From Cryptomeria japonica (taxonomy: Eukaryota > Streptophyta > Pinopsida > Cupressales > Cupressaceae), in contig NC_081405.1 in NCBI RefSeq assembly GCF_030272615.1, positions 24,535,272 to 24,599,271 on the forward strand: a stretch of DNA of 64,000 bases. Direction: 5' to 3'. A program made the position numbers and the translations under genes. A model generated the notes under the pieces. That model saw only the letters and a program-made list of their open reading frames with translations. It did not search any database and was not told the DNA's origin. Below are positions 12,761 through 25,937 of the stretch, one piece after another. Positions within the stretch are counted from its first letter, which is position 1. Each line of letters starts with the position of its first letter.

Positions 12761-12762
12761 AT

Positions 12763-13705
12763 TGATAGACTTATAAAGCACTGAGAGGGGGGAGTGAATC
12801 AGTGATAGTAAGAATAATACCACTTTAAGCACTGACCGATTGAGATACTTAACAAGTTTACTGAACATTATGCATGCAATCTAGAATGATATTAAAGCAT
12901 CCACAATAAGTAAAACATCCACCATAACACAAGTGTTTATATGTGGAAAACCCAAATGGGAAAAACCACAGTGAGATGGGACTCACAAGTTAACTATCTA
13001 CAGTAATAGATAACTGACCGGTTAAGGTCTACAAAAGTGCTCTGCTAGGAGCGAATCTTGTTAAAGATCCCAAAGCTTTGTTAGGAGCTATACCTTGTTA
13101 AAGGTAGTACCCTGTTAGGAGTAACCTCAGTAGAGGATTTTAGAATCCAAGCTAATGGATCACCTTGTTAAAGGATTTGTACAATGAAGCTTGTTAGAGC
13201 TTACTCGGTTGGGGGATTTGACTGTTGTAGTGATTAGAAAACAACAGGTGGTGTGATCTAAAAGTAGCACAACTTGCTTAAATAGATCCTCTTCTGCACA
13301 CTCAAAACTGCATCACTAACATATTTTGTAATGCCTTCAACAACTTAACACTTCTATCTTTGTATCAAATTATCTCCTTAGAAATAGTTCATCATAATGT
13401 CATTATATAGACATTTATATTTCATATCGCCTTAGAAATCATATCACAATTTCCTAGGTGAACTGTATCTAGAAAATCTAACATAACTCATCACAAATTA
13501 CTGCCAAATTTTGTCAGTTAGGGGTAACTCATCACGATCGGTGATAGCTCATCACACAATCAATGAATACCAGTTGGAATACCGATACCGGTTAGAGTTA
13601 ACCACTACAACATGTAAACCGACTGTCCTCCATTTGCTTCTTTGATGGTCTCCGCTAAATCTTCAATTGGTGTCAAGTCATTCCTGTATATATCGGTTGT
13701 CTACA
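12763..13705 (-). repeat. 5' LTR of element B (U3 end truncated)
   Basis: Begins TGATAGAC next to the PBS and carries the shared GAGTGAATCAGT block (about 12792-12803) and the shared GTGGAAAACCC...AAAACCACAGTGAG block (12943-12975). Similarity to the left LTR stops at about 13705, where element C's truncated 5' LTR begins. Confidence 0.78.
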
Positions 13706-13718
13706 TGTTGTGTATATG

Positions 13719-14604
13719 TGTTGGTGCAACTTTTGATGGAGTTTTAGGATGTTGTTTGTGATCATGTTTGAGACTTGGCATTTGGAGATCATTGCTGAAG
13801 TGTGTGGACCTATACTTGGTCTCGGTTCATCTAGGTTATGGACCAACATTAATGTAACATGTGGATAGGACCTATTGTTGTATTTCTGGGATGTCTTATG
13901 TGTTATTATTATTTGTTTTGGTCTAAGGCCGACATGGTTTGTAATTAAGTAATTGGTTTATTGTTTGGTGGTCGACTTGATTGTTTATGGTCGAGGGTTT
14001 GTATATATAAGATATAAGATCTTATTGTAGATCATCATGGTTAATGTAAGAGGTCATGGTCAAGGAATGTAATGTGCGAATAATGTAATATCATTTAGGC
14101 AGAGGAGTTGGTTGATCATTGGAGATCAAATTGGGTGTGTGAGAGGATTTAGTCCTCCAGTATTGAGCTTAACCAGAACTATACTCAAGCATAGGAGATG
14201 CTATCTCTTGCAGTTCAACACTTCTCTGGATTGTAGTCTGGATTTATATGTAGTTAGTGAGACTCCTTTTGTGATGAGCAATGTGCTCTAGGCTGTTGGA
14301 CTTCCTGCAAGTGCAAGCCCCTTCATTATAGTTCACATACTTACTGTAGAAGTATTATCTCACTGTGGGTAGGCTTCCCACCGTGGTTTTTCCCTTTACC
14401 GGGTTTTCCACGTACAAATCTTGGTGTTGTGTGGATGGTTTTTATTCTGTGATTATTGTTTATGCTTAATTGGATTAACTGCTATTCCGATTTATTGTTT
14501 TGGGTTTTGGTATTAAAGTTTAAATTGCTAATGCTTCTGGTAATCTGTGACAACTGATTCACCCCCCCTCTCAGTTGTCTTTCGATTCTCTAAACTGTCT
14601 AACA
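13719..14604 (+). repeat. 5' LTR of element C (first ~328 bp missing)
   Basis: Aligns with 31807-32617 plus 35607-35683. Ends CTAACA two bases before the PBS. Carries the shared blocks at 14371-14420 (TGGTTTTTCCC...GGGTTTTCCACGTA) and 14553-14578 (ACTGATTCACCCCC). Weak similarity with the 3' LTR may extend left to about 13706. Confidence 0.88.
14001..14012 (+). promoter_or_regulatory. TATA box of element C 5' LTR
   Basis: GTATATATAAGA; the 3' LTR has GTATAAATAAGA at the matching place (32089-32100). Its position about 600 bp before the LTR end fits a U3 promoter. Confidence 0.6.
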
Positions 14605-14606
14605 AT

Positions 14607-14618
14607 TGGTATTAGAGC
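14607..14618 (+). other. Primer binding site, initiator tRNA-Met (element C)
   Basis: TGGTATTAGAGC, one mismatch from canonical TGGTATCAGAGC, two bases after the LTR. Confidence 0.92.
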
Positions 14619-14662
14619 TTTGGTCCTCTCTACAGAAAGCTTAACCGCTTGAGGAAGATCCT

Positions 14663-15849
14663 ATGGCAACTAACAGTTCAAGTTCATCCAGTTCTTCTGG
14701 AGCTATCTTTCGAAGTGATATATGAGGCTTGAAGGAACAAATTACACAGTATGGAAGATTCAGATGGAGATTCATTTGAGATGTCTTGGCAAGGAGATTT
14801 GGGAGATCACACAAAATGGTTTCACACCCTTTAATCTGGGATCTGGCAATCCTCCTCTGGCAAACCTAGACAAGGAGCTTGAGAATGATTGTAGAGCAAG
14901 AGAAGCCCTCTTGTGTGCACTTTCTGATCAACAAATAATGAGATTAATAGACAAATCATTTGGAAAGGTTATATGGAATAAGTTGTAGACTCTTAATGAA
15001 GGTGATCCTACAGTGAAGATTGCTAAAATTGATGGTTACTGGGTGAGATATGAAAACCTAAAGATGGAAGAAGATGAAAGGATTACTGCATTCATGGAAA
15101 GGGTAAATGAGATTGTTATGGGAATTCAATGTTGTGGTGGAATTCTGAGTGAAGATGAAATTGTTTCTAAAGTACCGCGAGATCTACCACCGGCTTACAA
15201 AATGAAGGCTACTTCTATTAATGAGTTGAGAACAATGGCTAATACATCTATCAACAAAGATACTTTGGTTGGGAAACTAATTGCTTTTGAGCTTGAGGAA
15301 TTTGGAACTTCTAGAGTTGTGAAGACTGAATCTGATTTTCATGCATCTACATCTGCAACCGGTAAGAAAGACTGGAAAGATTTATATACAAAAGAATTAG
15401 AAGATATGAAGAGAGAAGATGATGAGTTTGATTATCTTGACGCACTATTTTCTAGAAGAGTACCGAAAGGACCAGTAGGAAGTAAGTATGAAGGAAAAGC
15501 ACCTTTTAAATGTTTTGCATGCAATAAGATTGGTCATTTTGCATCTAGATGTCCTGAAAGAAATTCAAGATTTGAAGAAAGAGTTAAAATATCATTTAAG
15601 CCTAACCCTAGATATCAGAACAAGTATAGATTCAAGAAAAATAGAGACAAATCATGCTATATAGCGGATAAGGAAGGCAATACTGATTTAGATGATGAAC
15701 CGACAAAAGAATCTGCTAGTGGATCTGGCAATGGGAAAGAATGGGTAATCCTGGCTATCAAGGAAGATGATCTGACACTAGAAGAGAATGTACTTGAGGA
15801 GAAGACACTTGCTACTAAAATTGAGGATAAGGATGAATGGGTAATTTAA
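14663..15849 (+). pseudogene. gag: Element C gag (copia type, one zinc knuckle)
   Basis: ATG at 14663 starts a Ser-rich leader that runs into TGA within about 20 codons. A frame change then leads to the main frame from 14722 (RLEGTNYTVWKIQMEIHL), the usual N-terminal motif of copia Gag. The main frame continues to 15849 with a single internal TAG at 14986-14988. Residues of the second block include the UBN2-like gag core (NELRTMANTSINKDTLVGKLIAFELEEF) and a perfect CCHC knuckle CFACNKIGHFASRC at about 15511-15552. The frame then runs toward the protease, as expected for a single gag-pol polyprotein. Confidence 0.9.
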
Positions 15850-17981
15850 AGTGATTGTTCACATCATATGACTGGAGATAAAGGGAATTTTCTGTCTTTG
15901 CAAGAATTTGATGGTGGACTAGTTAGATTTGGAGATGATAAGGCATGTAGATTAAAGGAAAAGGAACTATATCATTGGATGGTAAGACCAATATTGACAA
16001 TGTTTATTATGTTGAAGGTTTGAAGCATAATATTTTGAGTGTAGGACAATTGATAGATAAGGGATTTCAATTACAGTTCAAGGATGGAAAATTCAAAATC
16101 ATTAACAGATCTGGCTTGGAGATTGCAACTGGTACATAGACCAAAGGTAATATATTTCATTTGAACTCTGGTGAGAAAACATGTTTGATTACACAGATTG
16201 ATGAGAGTTGGCTATGGCATAAAAGGTTGTGTCATGTGAATTTTGATTGCATTGTGAAGATCAGTTCAACTAAGGCTATTAGAGATATACCTAAGATTAT
16301 GAAGCCCTATAATCCGATATGTAAAGAATGTCAAATGGGTAAATAGGTTAGAACCTCTTTTAGGAGTATACAAGATAAATCAAATGATGTTCTTGATCTT
16401 ATTCATACTGATTTGTGTGGCCCTTCTAGTCATGGTGATAGATATTTCATGCTAATCATTGATGATTATTCTAGAATAATGCGGGTTACTTTTTTGAGAG
16501 ATAAATATGAAGCATTTGAAAAGTTTAAAATATTTAAGGATAAAGTGGAAACTGAGACATGATTGAAGATTAAATGTTTGAGATCAGATCATGGTGGAAA
16601 ATTCACATCCGGCGAGTTTAATAACTTTTGTGACAAGCATGGTATAAGAAGACAATTTTCTACTCCCCAGACACCTCAATAGAATGGAGTTGTGGAAAGG
16701 AGAAATAAAACTATCTCAAATGTTGTTAGAACAATACCGATGGAAGCTAATCTACCTCATATCTACTAGAGAGAAGTAGTGAGTACAACGGTTTACACAT
16801 TCAACATAGTACATATCAAAGGAGAAACTGGTAAGACACCTTATGAATTATGGTTTGGCAATACACCTACAGGTAAGTATTTCAGAATTTTTGGTAGTAA
16901 ATGTTATATCAGGAGAGATGATACTATTGGGAAATTTGATCCTAGAAGTGATGAAGGCATATTTCTTGGTTATTCTAATGAAAGAAAAGCATATAGATGT
17001 TATTACAAGAGATTGTAGAGAATAGTGGAGAGTGCTAATGTCAAATCAGAGTTTATGAGAAGGAACCGACAATGGAAATGATTATATCTGAACCAGTAGC
17101 ACCTTTACTGAAATAAAGAGTTGAACCAGTTACTCCGACAACATCAAAGAATTCTATAGTAACTGAAGAATAGGGAATAGGAACAGAGAGTCAGAAGACT
17201 CCTAGGTATGTGAGATCGAATCATTCTGGAGATCAAATCATTGGGGATAAGAGTGATGGAGTGATGACAAGAAGAAGAGTGGCAACTAATGAGATATGTT
17301 TAATTTCACAAGTTAAACTTGTATTAGTAATTGAGGCATGTAAAGATGAACATTGGTTAAAAGCTATGGAAGAAGAATTAGATTAGATTAAGAAAAATAA
17401 CACTTGGACTTTGGTTCCCCGACCTAAAAATAAAATTATCATTGGAACTAAATGGGTTTTTTGGAATAAATTGAAAAGGATGGTAAAGTTATAAGGAATA
17501 AGGCTAGATTGGTTTGAAAAAAATAATCTCAGAGTGAAGGAATTGACTATGGAGAAAATTTTGCACTGATAGCTAGGATTGAAGTTGTAAGATTATTTCT
17601 TGCCTGTGCTACTTATAAAAACTACAAGGTTTATCAGATGGATGTTAAATGCCCATTCTTGAATGGGGATCTTGATGAGGAAGTTTATATTGAGAAACCT
17701 GATGGTTTTTCACTATCAAATGATATAGATATGGTTTGTAGGTTAAGGAAAGCTTTATATGGATTGAAACAAGAACCTAGAGCTTGGTATGCAAGGTTGG
17801 ATAAATATCTTTTGAAACTTGGTTTTACTAAGGGTAGTGCTGACAATAATTTATATTATAAAATCACTGATGATGATATACTGATTGTTGAAGTATTTGT
17901 TGATGACATTATTTTTGGAGGTGAAGATAAATTATACATGGAATTTTCTAAGAATATGACGAAAGAATTTGAGATGTCTAT
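15850..17981 (+). pseudogene. pol: Element C pol, 5' part: protease, integrase, N-terminal RT (broken, then cut by D)
   Basis: Right after the gag frame comes the protease site: copia elements normally read W-I-I-D-S-G-C-S-H-H-M-T-G; here a TAA replaces the catalytic Asp and Gly is Asp, so protease is dead. The GAG-pre-integrase HHCC finger follows (HKRLCH...CKECQMGK, 16220-16343). The integrase core has its Asp at HTDLCG, Asp at LRSDHGG and Glu at GVVERRN, interrupted by TAG 16344, TGA 16560, TAG 16680 and TAG 16767. RT begins at about 17330 (HWLKAMEEELD) and is open at 17638-17981 with MDVKCPFLNGDL, the KALYGLKQEPRAWY motif and catalytic FVDDIIFG. RT is interrupted after EMS at 17981 by element D and resumes at 30256. 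Confidence 0.92.
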
Positions 17982-20900
17982 TGTAATGCCCCGCCAGGAA
18001 ACCCCGAAGGGATAAGCCAAAATTACAAGAATAGAGTGCAAATTTTTTTTTAAAAAGTTACAACACATAAGAAGCAACAAGATATCAAAGATTCAGATTA
18101 CATAGCGGAAGACTTCAACTAACTCCTAAAGAGTTTCCCAACGAGATTACTTAAATTTTCACAATACACTTAACTCACCCAATTAATCCAAAAGCTAATT
18201 ATCTTAATCACGAGATAGTTCATAATCAGGATAATTTCTTTCAAAAGATGGAAACATAAATCACAAGCAAAGATGCATCATTAAGTTCCATTCATAATCT
18301 TCATTCCAGCTTTTCATTTAAAATTACAAACCATACATCTAACATTCTAATTCACTAGGATTTCATCATAACATCAGAGATCTTTCCAAGCATATTTAAA
18401 TTCCTTAACAACAACTGAGTATAATTCATTACTCTAAGATACATTATTCCATATTCCAACTTATTGCATTAAAAGGATGATTTCACACGTGCATTATTAT
18501 AAATCGCATCTCAACCAATTATGCATTCGATCCACATGGCATTCAAGAAAGAACTGAATATAAGCATTAATAGTTAATTCCAATTATCCACTTAACCATT
18601 CTAACATAAGTTAATCATACATGATAACATTGAATAAAGGAAACATAAGAGAATACATCACATAACACCATAGTGATCTCAGAGTTCACCCCTAAAGGGC
18701 TACATCTCCGGGTCTGCTCAACTGCAAGACCCCCTCTGATAAATAATAAGGTTAAGAATACAAGAGGTTACACCAATTACAGTCCAACCATCAAGGCGAT
18801 ACATAAACAATATACAAACGACCGCATCGGTCCATTAATACAATAAACGATCCTTGAAAAGAATAGGATCCAGCTAAACATAATCAAAGCTACAACAAGA
18901 GGTCCATGAGAGCATCCATAAAACTGAGCCATCACCACCCAAGGGTCTAACATGAAACCGATACTCACAAGGGCAGAGACAAAAGGACGAATCACAAAGG
19001 ACAAAACGACAACACACTAGCGAACGTAGGGACAAGTGTCATCACACAACCTGGTATGGATACCATGGCAAGTCTTCATAGGTCTCGGCCCCATACACTG
19101 GGTCACCCTGGCACCCTAATCCGAACTTCCGGCCCATCCAAGCCTCGTGTGGACCCACACATCCTCTCGTGAAGACAAGGAAGATGGTTTGCCATTTCAG
19201 GCCTTCTCACAGCATGTCGAATCTATGATAGCACTCGTCTCATGTGTGAGGGACAATATCTTATTTATAAATTACATTCTAATCTACTTAGGTTATCACT
19301 TATTAGACTCACTTTCGACGGGTTACCCAGCAGCCACTTTGGGCGCGGCCCCCAACCGAAAGCCACTTTCCCATACGACACTAGACTAAACTCAGACGAA
19401 CTCAAAACCAAGGAATACACATGGTCAGACGAACGGAGTTCAAGAAGAGAGAAACAATCATCTGGTCAAACACGACTCAAGGGTAATCACTTGCTGACGG
19501 TACTCTAACTAGAGACCCGATCAACAACGGTCAACCACAATCATCATTCGACTCACACACAAGGAGGATAAGATAAAAACGACACTACCACAATACAACA
19601 GTCAACTCGGAAGTCGAGGACTAAAACAGGTACCCCAAATCATTTCATACGACAGGGACCTATTAAGCAAAGCAAAACATGCCATTTCATAATTACAGGC
19701 GAATACAAAAATTAAACTCGCAAGGCAATAATCAGAAAAGATAATATTTCCTCAAATTGATTTAAACATTAAAATCGATCAAGTTTTCTACATGATCTAA
19801 AAACAGGTTACAGTTATCTACCTCATCAAGGGATAAGTTGTTCTTGGTTTTCTAACTCCTAAGGTTGAACGCATTGAACAGACATATAAAGTCATAACGA
19901 GTTTTTAAACCAACTCATATTACCAAAATTCAGACAACCATTAATCAACTAAAATAGGATACATTTAATCTTCAACAAAACGTCATTAACATACCGGTCT
20001 AAAATCAATCTCTACAGATTCATAATTTCAATTCCAGTTACATAGTACGGATTACGGAAATAAAAATGTAGAAAGAGAATCTAAATGGAGATAATCACTT
20101 CCAAGGCATATCGTTTAAATTCAAACACCCACGATAAATATATCACTCACTTTTCAATTACTCAACTGATATGTTCTACAATAGCATTTAACATCATCAA
20201 TAGTAATTCCATCGTATTAAAACGATTTCCCAATAACAGATTATTCCCTATTATGCTTTTAAGCAATAATACCTTAATCGTACTTACAATTCCGATTATA
20301 CTTAACATTAAAATAACCTTCCTTGAATTAATAATAAATATTACATGCATTTTTTTGATACTAAAAAAATACATATATAAAAAAAAATAACATCTTAACA
20401 TTAAAATATCTTTCATTAAAATGATATAAATTATCATATGTTTTTCTTTTTTTTTTTAACGATAAAAGAAAACATTTAAAAAAAAACCATTTGTAAAAAC
20501 GATGTTTCATTTAACAAAAAAAAAAAAAACGCATTTAAAACAACGTTTAAAACAAACTACGTTTTAAAAACTACGTTTAAAACGAAAAAAGCATTTTAAC
20601 ACTTAGCGGCGAGGGCGGGCTATGCCCTAACCCTAACCGCAGGGCATTGCCCAAGCGGCGGCGCCCTGCGGCCACCGCAGTGTGCCGCGGCCGGAGGCCC
20701 TAACACCAGCGAAAGGCGGGGGGGGAAACAAAGGCACGAGCGGGAGAAGAAGGGGGGACGCGCGGGGGAAGGGGGGAGGAGCGGGTGGAGCTCCGCTCCC
20801 TGCCTCCAAACCCCATCCGACGGATAAAACACGCCCGCACAGCTCGGTTCAAAATATATTTACACAGCGCTAAAAAAATAAAACACAGTTCGAACTAACA

Positions 20901-22236
20901 TATTTTCCTTATATTTTTTTTTGAAACACAGCGCTATGATAAAATAAAAACATAGTTCGAACTTCCAAAACAAAAACGCCCAAAAGGGTTTGCTGAAGTT
21001 TTCGATTTAAGAAGAGTTTAGATAAAATAAAGAACTATGTTATGGTATCCATTTCATTGATAATTTCCATTCTCCCCCAAGCACAATGGGATTCCAAACC
21101 ACCCACACATCATTGAGAAATAACAAAACCTCAGATGAATCTCCAGCCAAATTCAAAATGGCCAACCAAGGAACTATTTTATTTTGAAATCAAATGGTTA
21201 AACAGAGCCTACCTGATCTCGCATTCCTGGCAAGATTTGTCGAAGAGTCCAAATCCCCAGCTCCCAAATCCTTCCTTCTCCATCCAAAATCCTCCAATTC
21301 CATCTCCAAAATCTTTCTCAACCAAAAATCCTCCAAAAATGTCCATCCTCCCATTTTTCCCCAAATTTGGGTTATATGGAAGAGTTGACCCAAAAATTCC
21401 ATTTTTGGAATAAAAATTCCTTATTTCAAATAATTCACAAAATTTAATTCTTTTCAACAATATCAACAATATAACTTGCTTTTTCAATTAAAAATCGATT
21501 TCCTCATTTAAACAAATTTAATCTTTCTAATTTAATAATCCGACAGAATGCAATTACGTCTATTGCGATAAAGTACAAAAATTTCTTTTTCAACAGCATA
21601 TATAAAATGCATTAAATATTCAAGATCAGTCATTAAATCGAATTTACTCCCAATTCAAAACAGGCAATCCAATAACCACGAAAATCGCATGACGAATTCT
21701 CAATCAATTTAATCCATTAATCTTCAATGCACAAACACATATTTAATCAAGATAATTTACTAAGGACTAATTAATCAATTTAACCATACACACCAAGCAC
21801 GCCAAACGAGAAGGTCAACCAAACAGACGACTCGCAAACCCAAACAAGAAGGGGATACCGACGACGACTGGCGATGCTCACTTGAGCACGACTAAGGTCG
21901 ACTAGGGTCTTACGACCACCTAATCCAACTCTAAGGATTAAAAAGGTACACTCAAACCTGCAATCCAGGTGAAGGCGAACCTCGCACTCAAGCGGCATTG
22001 TACCTGAAATTTCCTGCAACCAAAGAACATACATGCATACATATATAATAACTTAATGAAAGCGTTAGTCCGACGCTAATTTTACGAAATAGGAACACTG
22101 AAAACTTGCATATAACTAGTGTGAAACCACATCAACAGCGTTGCGTAAAATCAATCATCTGACTATAACATAATATTACGATTAACTAATCAAGATTAAA
22201 CCAAGGTTAGAAATAGATTAGGGTAGGGGTACTACA
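17982..22236 (-). repeat. 3' LTR of element D (left copy)
   Basis: Starts TGTAATGCC and ends ACTACA next to the PPT at 22237. Mostly AT-rich with one GC-rich island at about 20605-20830. The open frames inside recur in the other copy only because the LTR is duplicated; none has a recognisable product. Confidence 0.95.
20605..20830. other. GC-rich island inside element D left LTR
   Basis: A sharp switch from A/T homopolymer-rich DNA (20340-20600, with repeated AACGTTTAAAAC-like words) to a stretch dominated by GGCGGCG, GGGGGG and CGCGGGG. Not coding by any motif. Possible promoter or RNA-structure region of the LARD LTR; that is inference. Confidence 0.7.
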
Positions 22237-22249
22237 TTCTCCCCCCCTA
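22237..22249 (-). other. Polypurine tract of element D
   Basis: Minus strand TAGGGGGGGAGAA directly inside the 3' LTR, where plus-strand DNA synthesis would be primed. Confidence 0.85.
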
Positions 22250-25200
22250 GGTTCCGACTTACTCCTGGAAGTCGTAAGGCTAGATGGAGAACATGTTGTA
22301 CGCATCAGCCCTGAAACTCATTCAACAAAGATCAAATTGCACATAGAAAACTTTCCATAAATAAATGAAATATAATTGCAAAATCCTTTACAAACACCAT
22401 TATCCATTGGCAAGATACATCTAAACCATACATTCCTTAAAGATATTCTAGGAATTATCCACAATCATAGCAGAGAAAACAGGAATTTTCTTCCATTCAT
22501 TACACCAAATTAGCATTACAAAGAGGTAAACAACAATTACCATAATCATCGACCAAAAATGACAAGGAACATGCCATAATGATCCATTTCCTTTACCAAT
22601 CCATCTTTATCATAAGATTTAATAACATAGAACTAGCTCAAAATATCAGTTTCTACAACCAAATTAGCTTTCATGAAATAAGAGCAACGTAAATAACTCA
22701 ATTGATTACACTTGTCAGGCATAAGAAAACCTTTCCAAAGACTATGTCCCATAACATAGCGACAAGTTAACACAATTTACTCCATGATACAAATAATAGC
22801 CATCCACATAACTGGAATGCATAACATAAAAGGCCACATGTGAGCATGTCTAATGCTCGGTCAAGGATAACATGCACGATCAACATCTCTATGCCTGATC
22901 TCAGAACAACAATATGATAAAAAATATCCAATATCTCACTCAAAGGCTTGATGGTGCTAGGCACACCATAGCGGTGCTACCTTCCATACAAGACCTTTGT
23001 GAATATCCCTTGTTGTGCAAGGTGGTTAGCCTCCAAGAGATAGTCACCCCACATAGGTAGGTAGTGGATACTAGCTGCATCACAGCCTCACATACCTCCA
23101 TCCTCAAGGTTCCTTGCGTCTACTTCCTCGCACACACTCATCCAAGCCCGTCTCCTACGTTCTTGGAGAGGAATTCACATTGCAACACAAGACCAGCATC
23201 CGAAAACAATAATGATAAACCAGTTTAGCCACCAAAGTACAGATGAATAAAGATAATAAATCCTCAATTCCAACAGTAAGGCAAGAAAATAATCCGGAAT
23301 CTCAACACCAAATCAAAAGTGCAAAAGATCACAAGATCGTGGCTAAACCTTCACAGTCAAAGTAGAATGAATTGCTGGCCCACAAAGAAATAAATAAATA
23401 ATTAAAAAAAAATCACAATTGCACGTTACATCACTACGTGACTAATAGCTAGCCACCAACGAGGAAGGAAGGAACAATCGTCTAGCTATCCTAGTAGCTC
23501 ATCATGTGGTGTGGCCAAGTCACACATCCACATGGCATGGCAATGTGCACCTTGACATCACTCCACATCACGTCGTCACGTGGCATGGCTCTACCCAATA
23601 CCTAGCGGTAAGCCGCATGGAAATGTCTACTACATCCCGCATCGTGTCTCAGCACGGCATGGCAATACTCCAAGCGGACAACACACGCAATGGACGTATC
23701 CCGCATGGCAGTGTACCCCGCGGATAAGGCACGCGCTGGTCACACTCCGCATAGCGATGTTCCTCTCAGGATATTCACCGTAAGTCAGAGGTATACATGA
23801 CTAAGGTCTACCCACAAGTCTACCAACACTGGTCAGTTGGCAACTTATGTAAGAACAATAACACGCCTCTCATGAAGACAAGGCAACAGATGCTCCGATA
23901 GAATCCAACAATATGCTCAAAAACTGCCATCTATATGCTCAAATAAAGAAGAGGAATAGGCTGACACATATAAACCTATAAATAGATTCATCAAAAGGGA
24001 AAGTATTGAGTACACCTTTGATACAGTTTAGTAGTACAACTATATCATTCCTCGAAGTAGAGAAGCTAAAGTCGCTTCGCGTCGATATTACTCGTACGCC
24101 AATCCATACTATTCAAGGAACGGTTACTACGAATACTACCCCTTAACATACTGAGTTACCCAAAACCCGAGGTTTGGTACTCAATAGGGAAACAAATAAG
24201 CAACATCACATAAACAGTATGGTTTCCCATACTCATAAGCAACATATCCTCCATGGTTGATTACTTCACCAATCCATGGGCACACATAATAAACACTGGT
24301 TTCTCACAACACACACGAAAATACCAGTACTGGTTTAGTCACATATACGGGGAGTACTTTTCAGTACGCTAACATCTATTCAAGGAAGATTTCAATTATG
24401 CTTTCTATATAAATAACTGAATCAAGTTTACTCTGGATGCAAGTACTGAAATTATTAACAATTCACAATTACATAAGGAAATCACATCATTCCTATAGCT
24501 TTCTCGAATCTCACTAAGCATTCATAATTAAATTACTAGCTAAGCAAATTCATTTCTAAAGCTTAAGACTTTCATCTATCACTATGAAGCCAAAAGCAAC
24601 CACACAATTTCACATGTTAAAAAAACATTCTATTTAAATCAATGCACTCTTTAATATCATTTCTAAAATTCTTATGATTAGGCAAAGAGAAGGGAAAAAG
24701 AGTTTGATAACCAAACCATTTCCTACAAGGACACAAGATCAATCAAGATCACGCTATAATATTAAATTTCCCACTATAAGCCTATCATTTAATTACACGG
24801 TTTTCATTTCGCTACCGTTTAGAAGGATGACAATCAGTCTCACAAAACATTTCCAATAGTTATGGTTGCAACAGGAGGTTCTAGTTTTCCAAACAAAGCA
24901 GAGATCAAGAGAGGCAATCTTTTTGATAATGCAAGACCTCTTAAGAACACTCACTTATAATAATACAATATAGACACATGTCATAATTTGCAACTTATTA
25001 AAGAAATCACATTACGATCAAAGATACGCAATGAGTTATTATCCAAATAACATATTAATGCACGCACATCAAACAAGCTTTTCATTCGCACTTTCTAAAC
25101 ACATTAAGGTAATTACATATACCCAAAAGCGAGTTCAATGGAGCATTTGCTAAAATAATCTTCAATCAAACTGGTTTACTGAGACAAATAAGACAATCTT

Positions 25201-25921
25201 TCGGAAAACACATTAATACAATCTTTCAAAGCTACAATAACATGCTCTTTTTAACACTTCCACGAACCAAGCAGTTTCACATAATTCAACTATTCACATA
25301 GAATGCACCTTACTAAGGTAGAATTTAATCATGCTACTCCTACAAGATACACATGGAGAATTCTTTAAACGTACACAACAGTTTTCTCCCGATCACCAAA
25401 ATAAATTTTTTTTATACCCATAGCCCTTTTTATAATCTAAAAGCATAAGCGACATAAGGCTCACACAAGGGTTCAAGAAGTCACACCCTTTTTCTCTCTT
25501 GCAAACAAGGAAAATTGAATCAAAGATAATTACACATATCCTAATCATTTTAATTTCCAGAAGAGAGAGAGGAATGGTGATGATCATTTAATTTTCTACA
25601 AAATAAGCATACAATAATTGCCATATAAGTCCTTCAAATGGACAACATTAAGCTAGATCATAATCTTAAACAAACATAATACGCACTTTCAGATTCAAGA
25701 CAAGCACAGACCAATCCAAATGGGTTAGTCTAAAGAGTACAACACTCAAACACCAACATCAAGAAGGCGAAAACAAGGTGTGAACACACACACGTTACAC
25801 ACCAGCTAAGGTCTGCTCAATCACTCACATGCAATAGGAGGACAAGCATACACATAAGGTCGATACACCTCACACAAATAGAGGGCACACGCGACACCAG
25901 AGATCCCAATGTTTGCAACAT
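22250..25921 (-). other. Non-coding interior of element D
   Basis: About 3.7 kb with no credible gene on either strand; the longest open frames are below 80 codons and match no gag or pol motif. In LARDs this region is thought to carry packaging and dimerisation structure. One patch at about 23500-23770 repeats words like CATGGCAATG/GCATGGCA several times (see findings). Confidence 0.8.
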
Positions 25922-25935
25922 GGGCTCTGATACCA
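25922..25935 (-). other. Primer binding site, initiator tRNA-Met (element D)
   Basis: The plus strand reads GGGCTCTGATACCA, so the minus strand carries TGGTATCAGAGCC, a match of about 13 nt to the tRNA-Met 3' end, two bases from the LTR at 25938. Confidence 0.92.
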
Positions 25936-25937
25936 AA

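Noticed and set aside
19147-20437. Several open frames inside element D LTR, repeated at 27103-28393
   Set aside because: They recur only because the LTR is duplicated, overlap each other on both strands, and have no recognisable motif.
20625-20640. CCCTAACCCTAACC, looking like telomere repeat
   Set aside because: Only two units and not the plant TTTAGGG form; chance or a short promoter word, not a telomeric tract.
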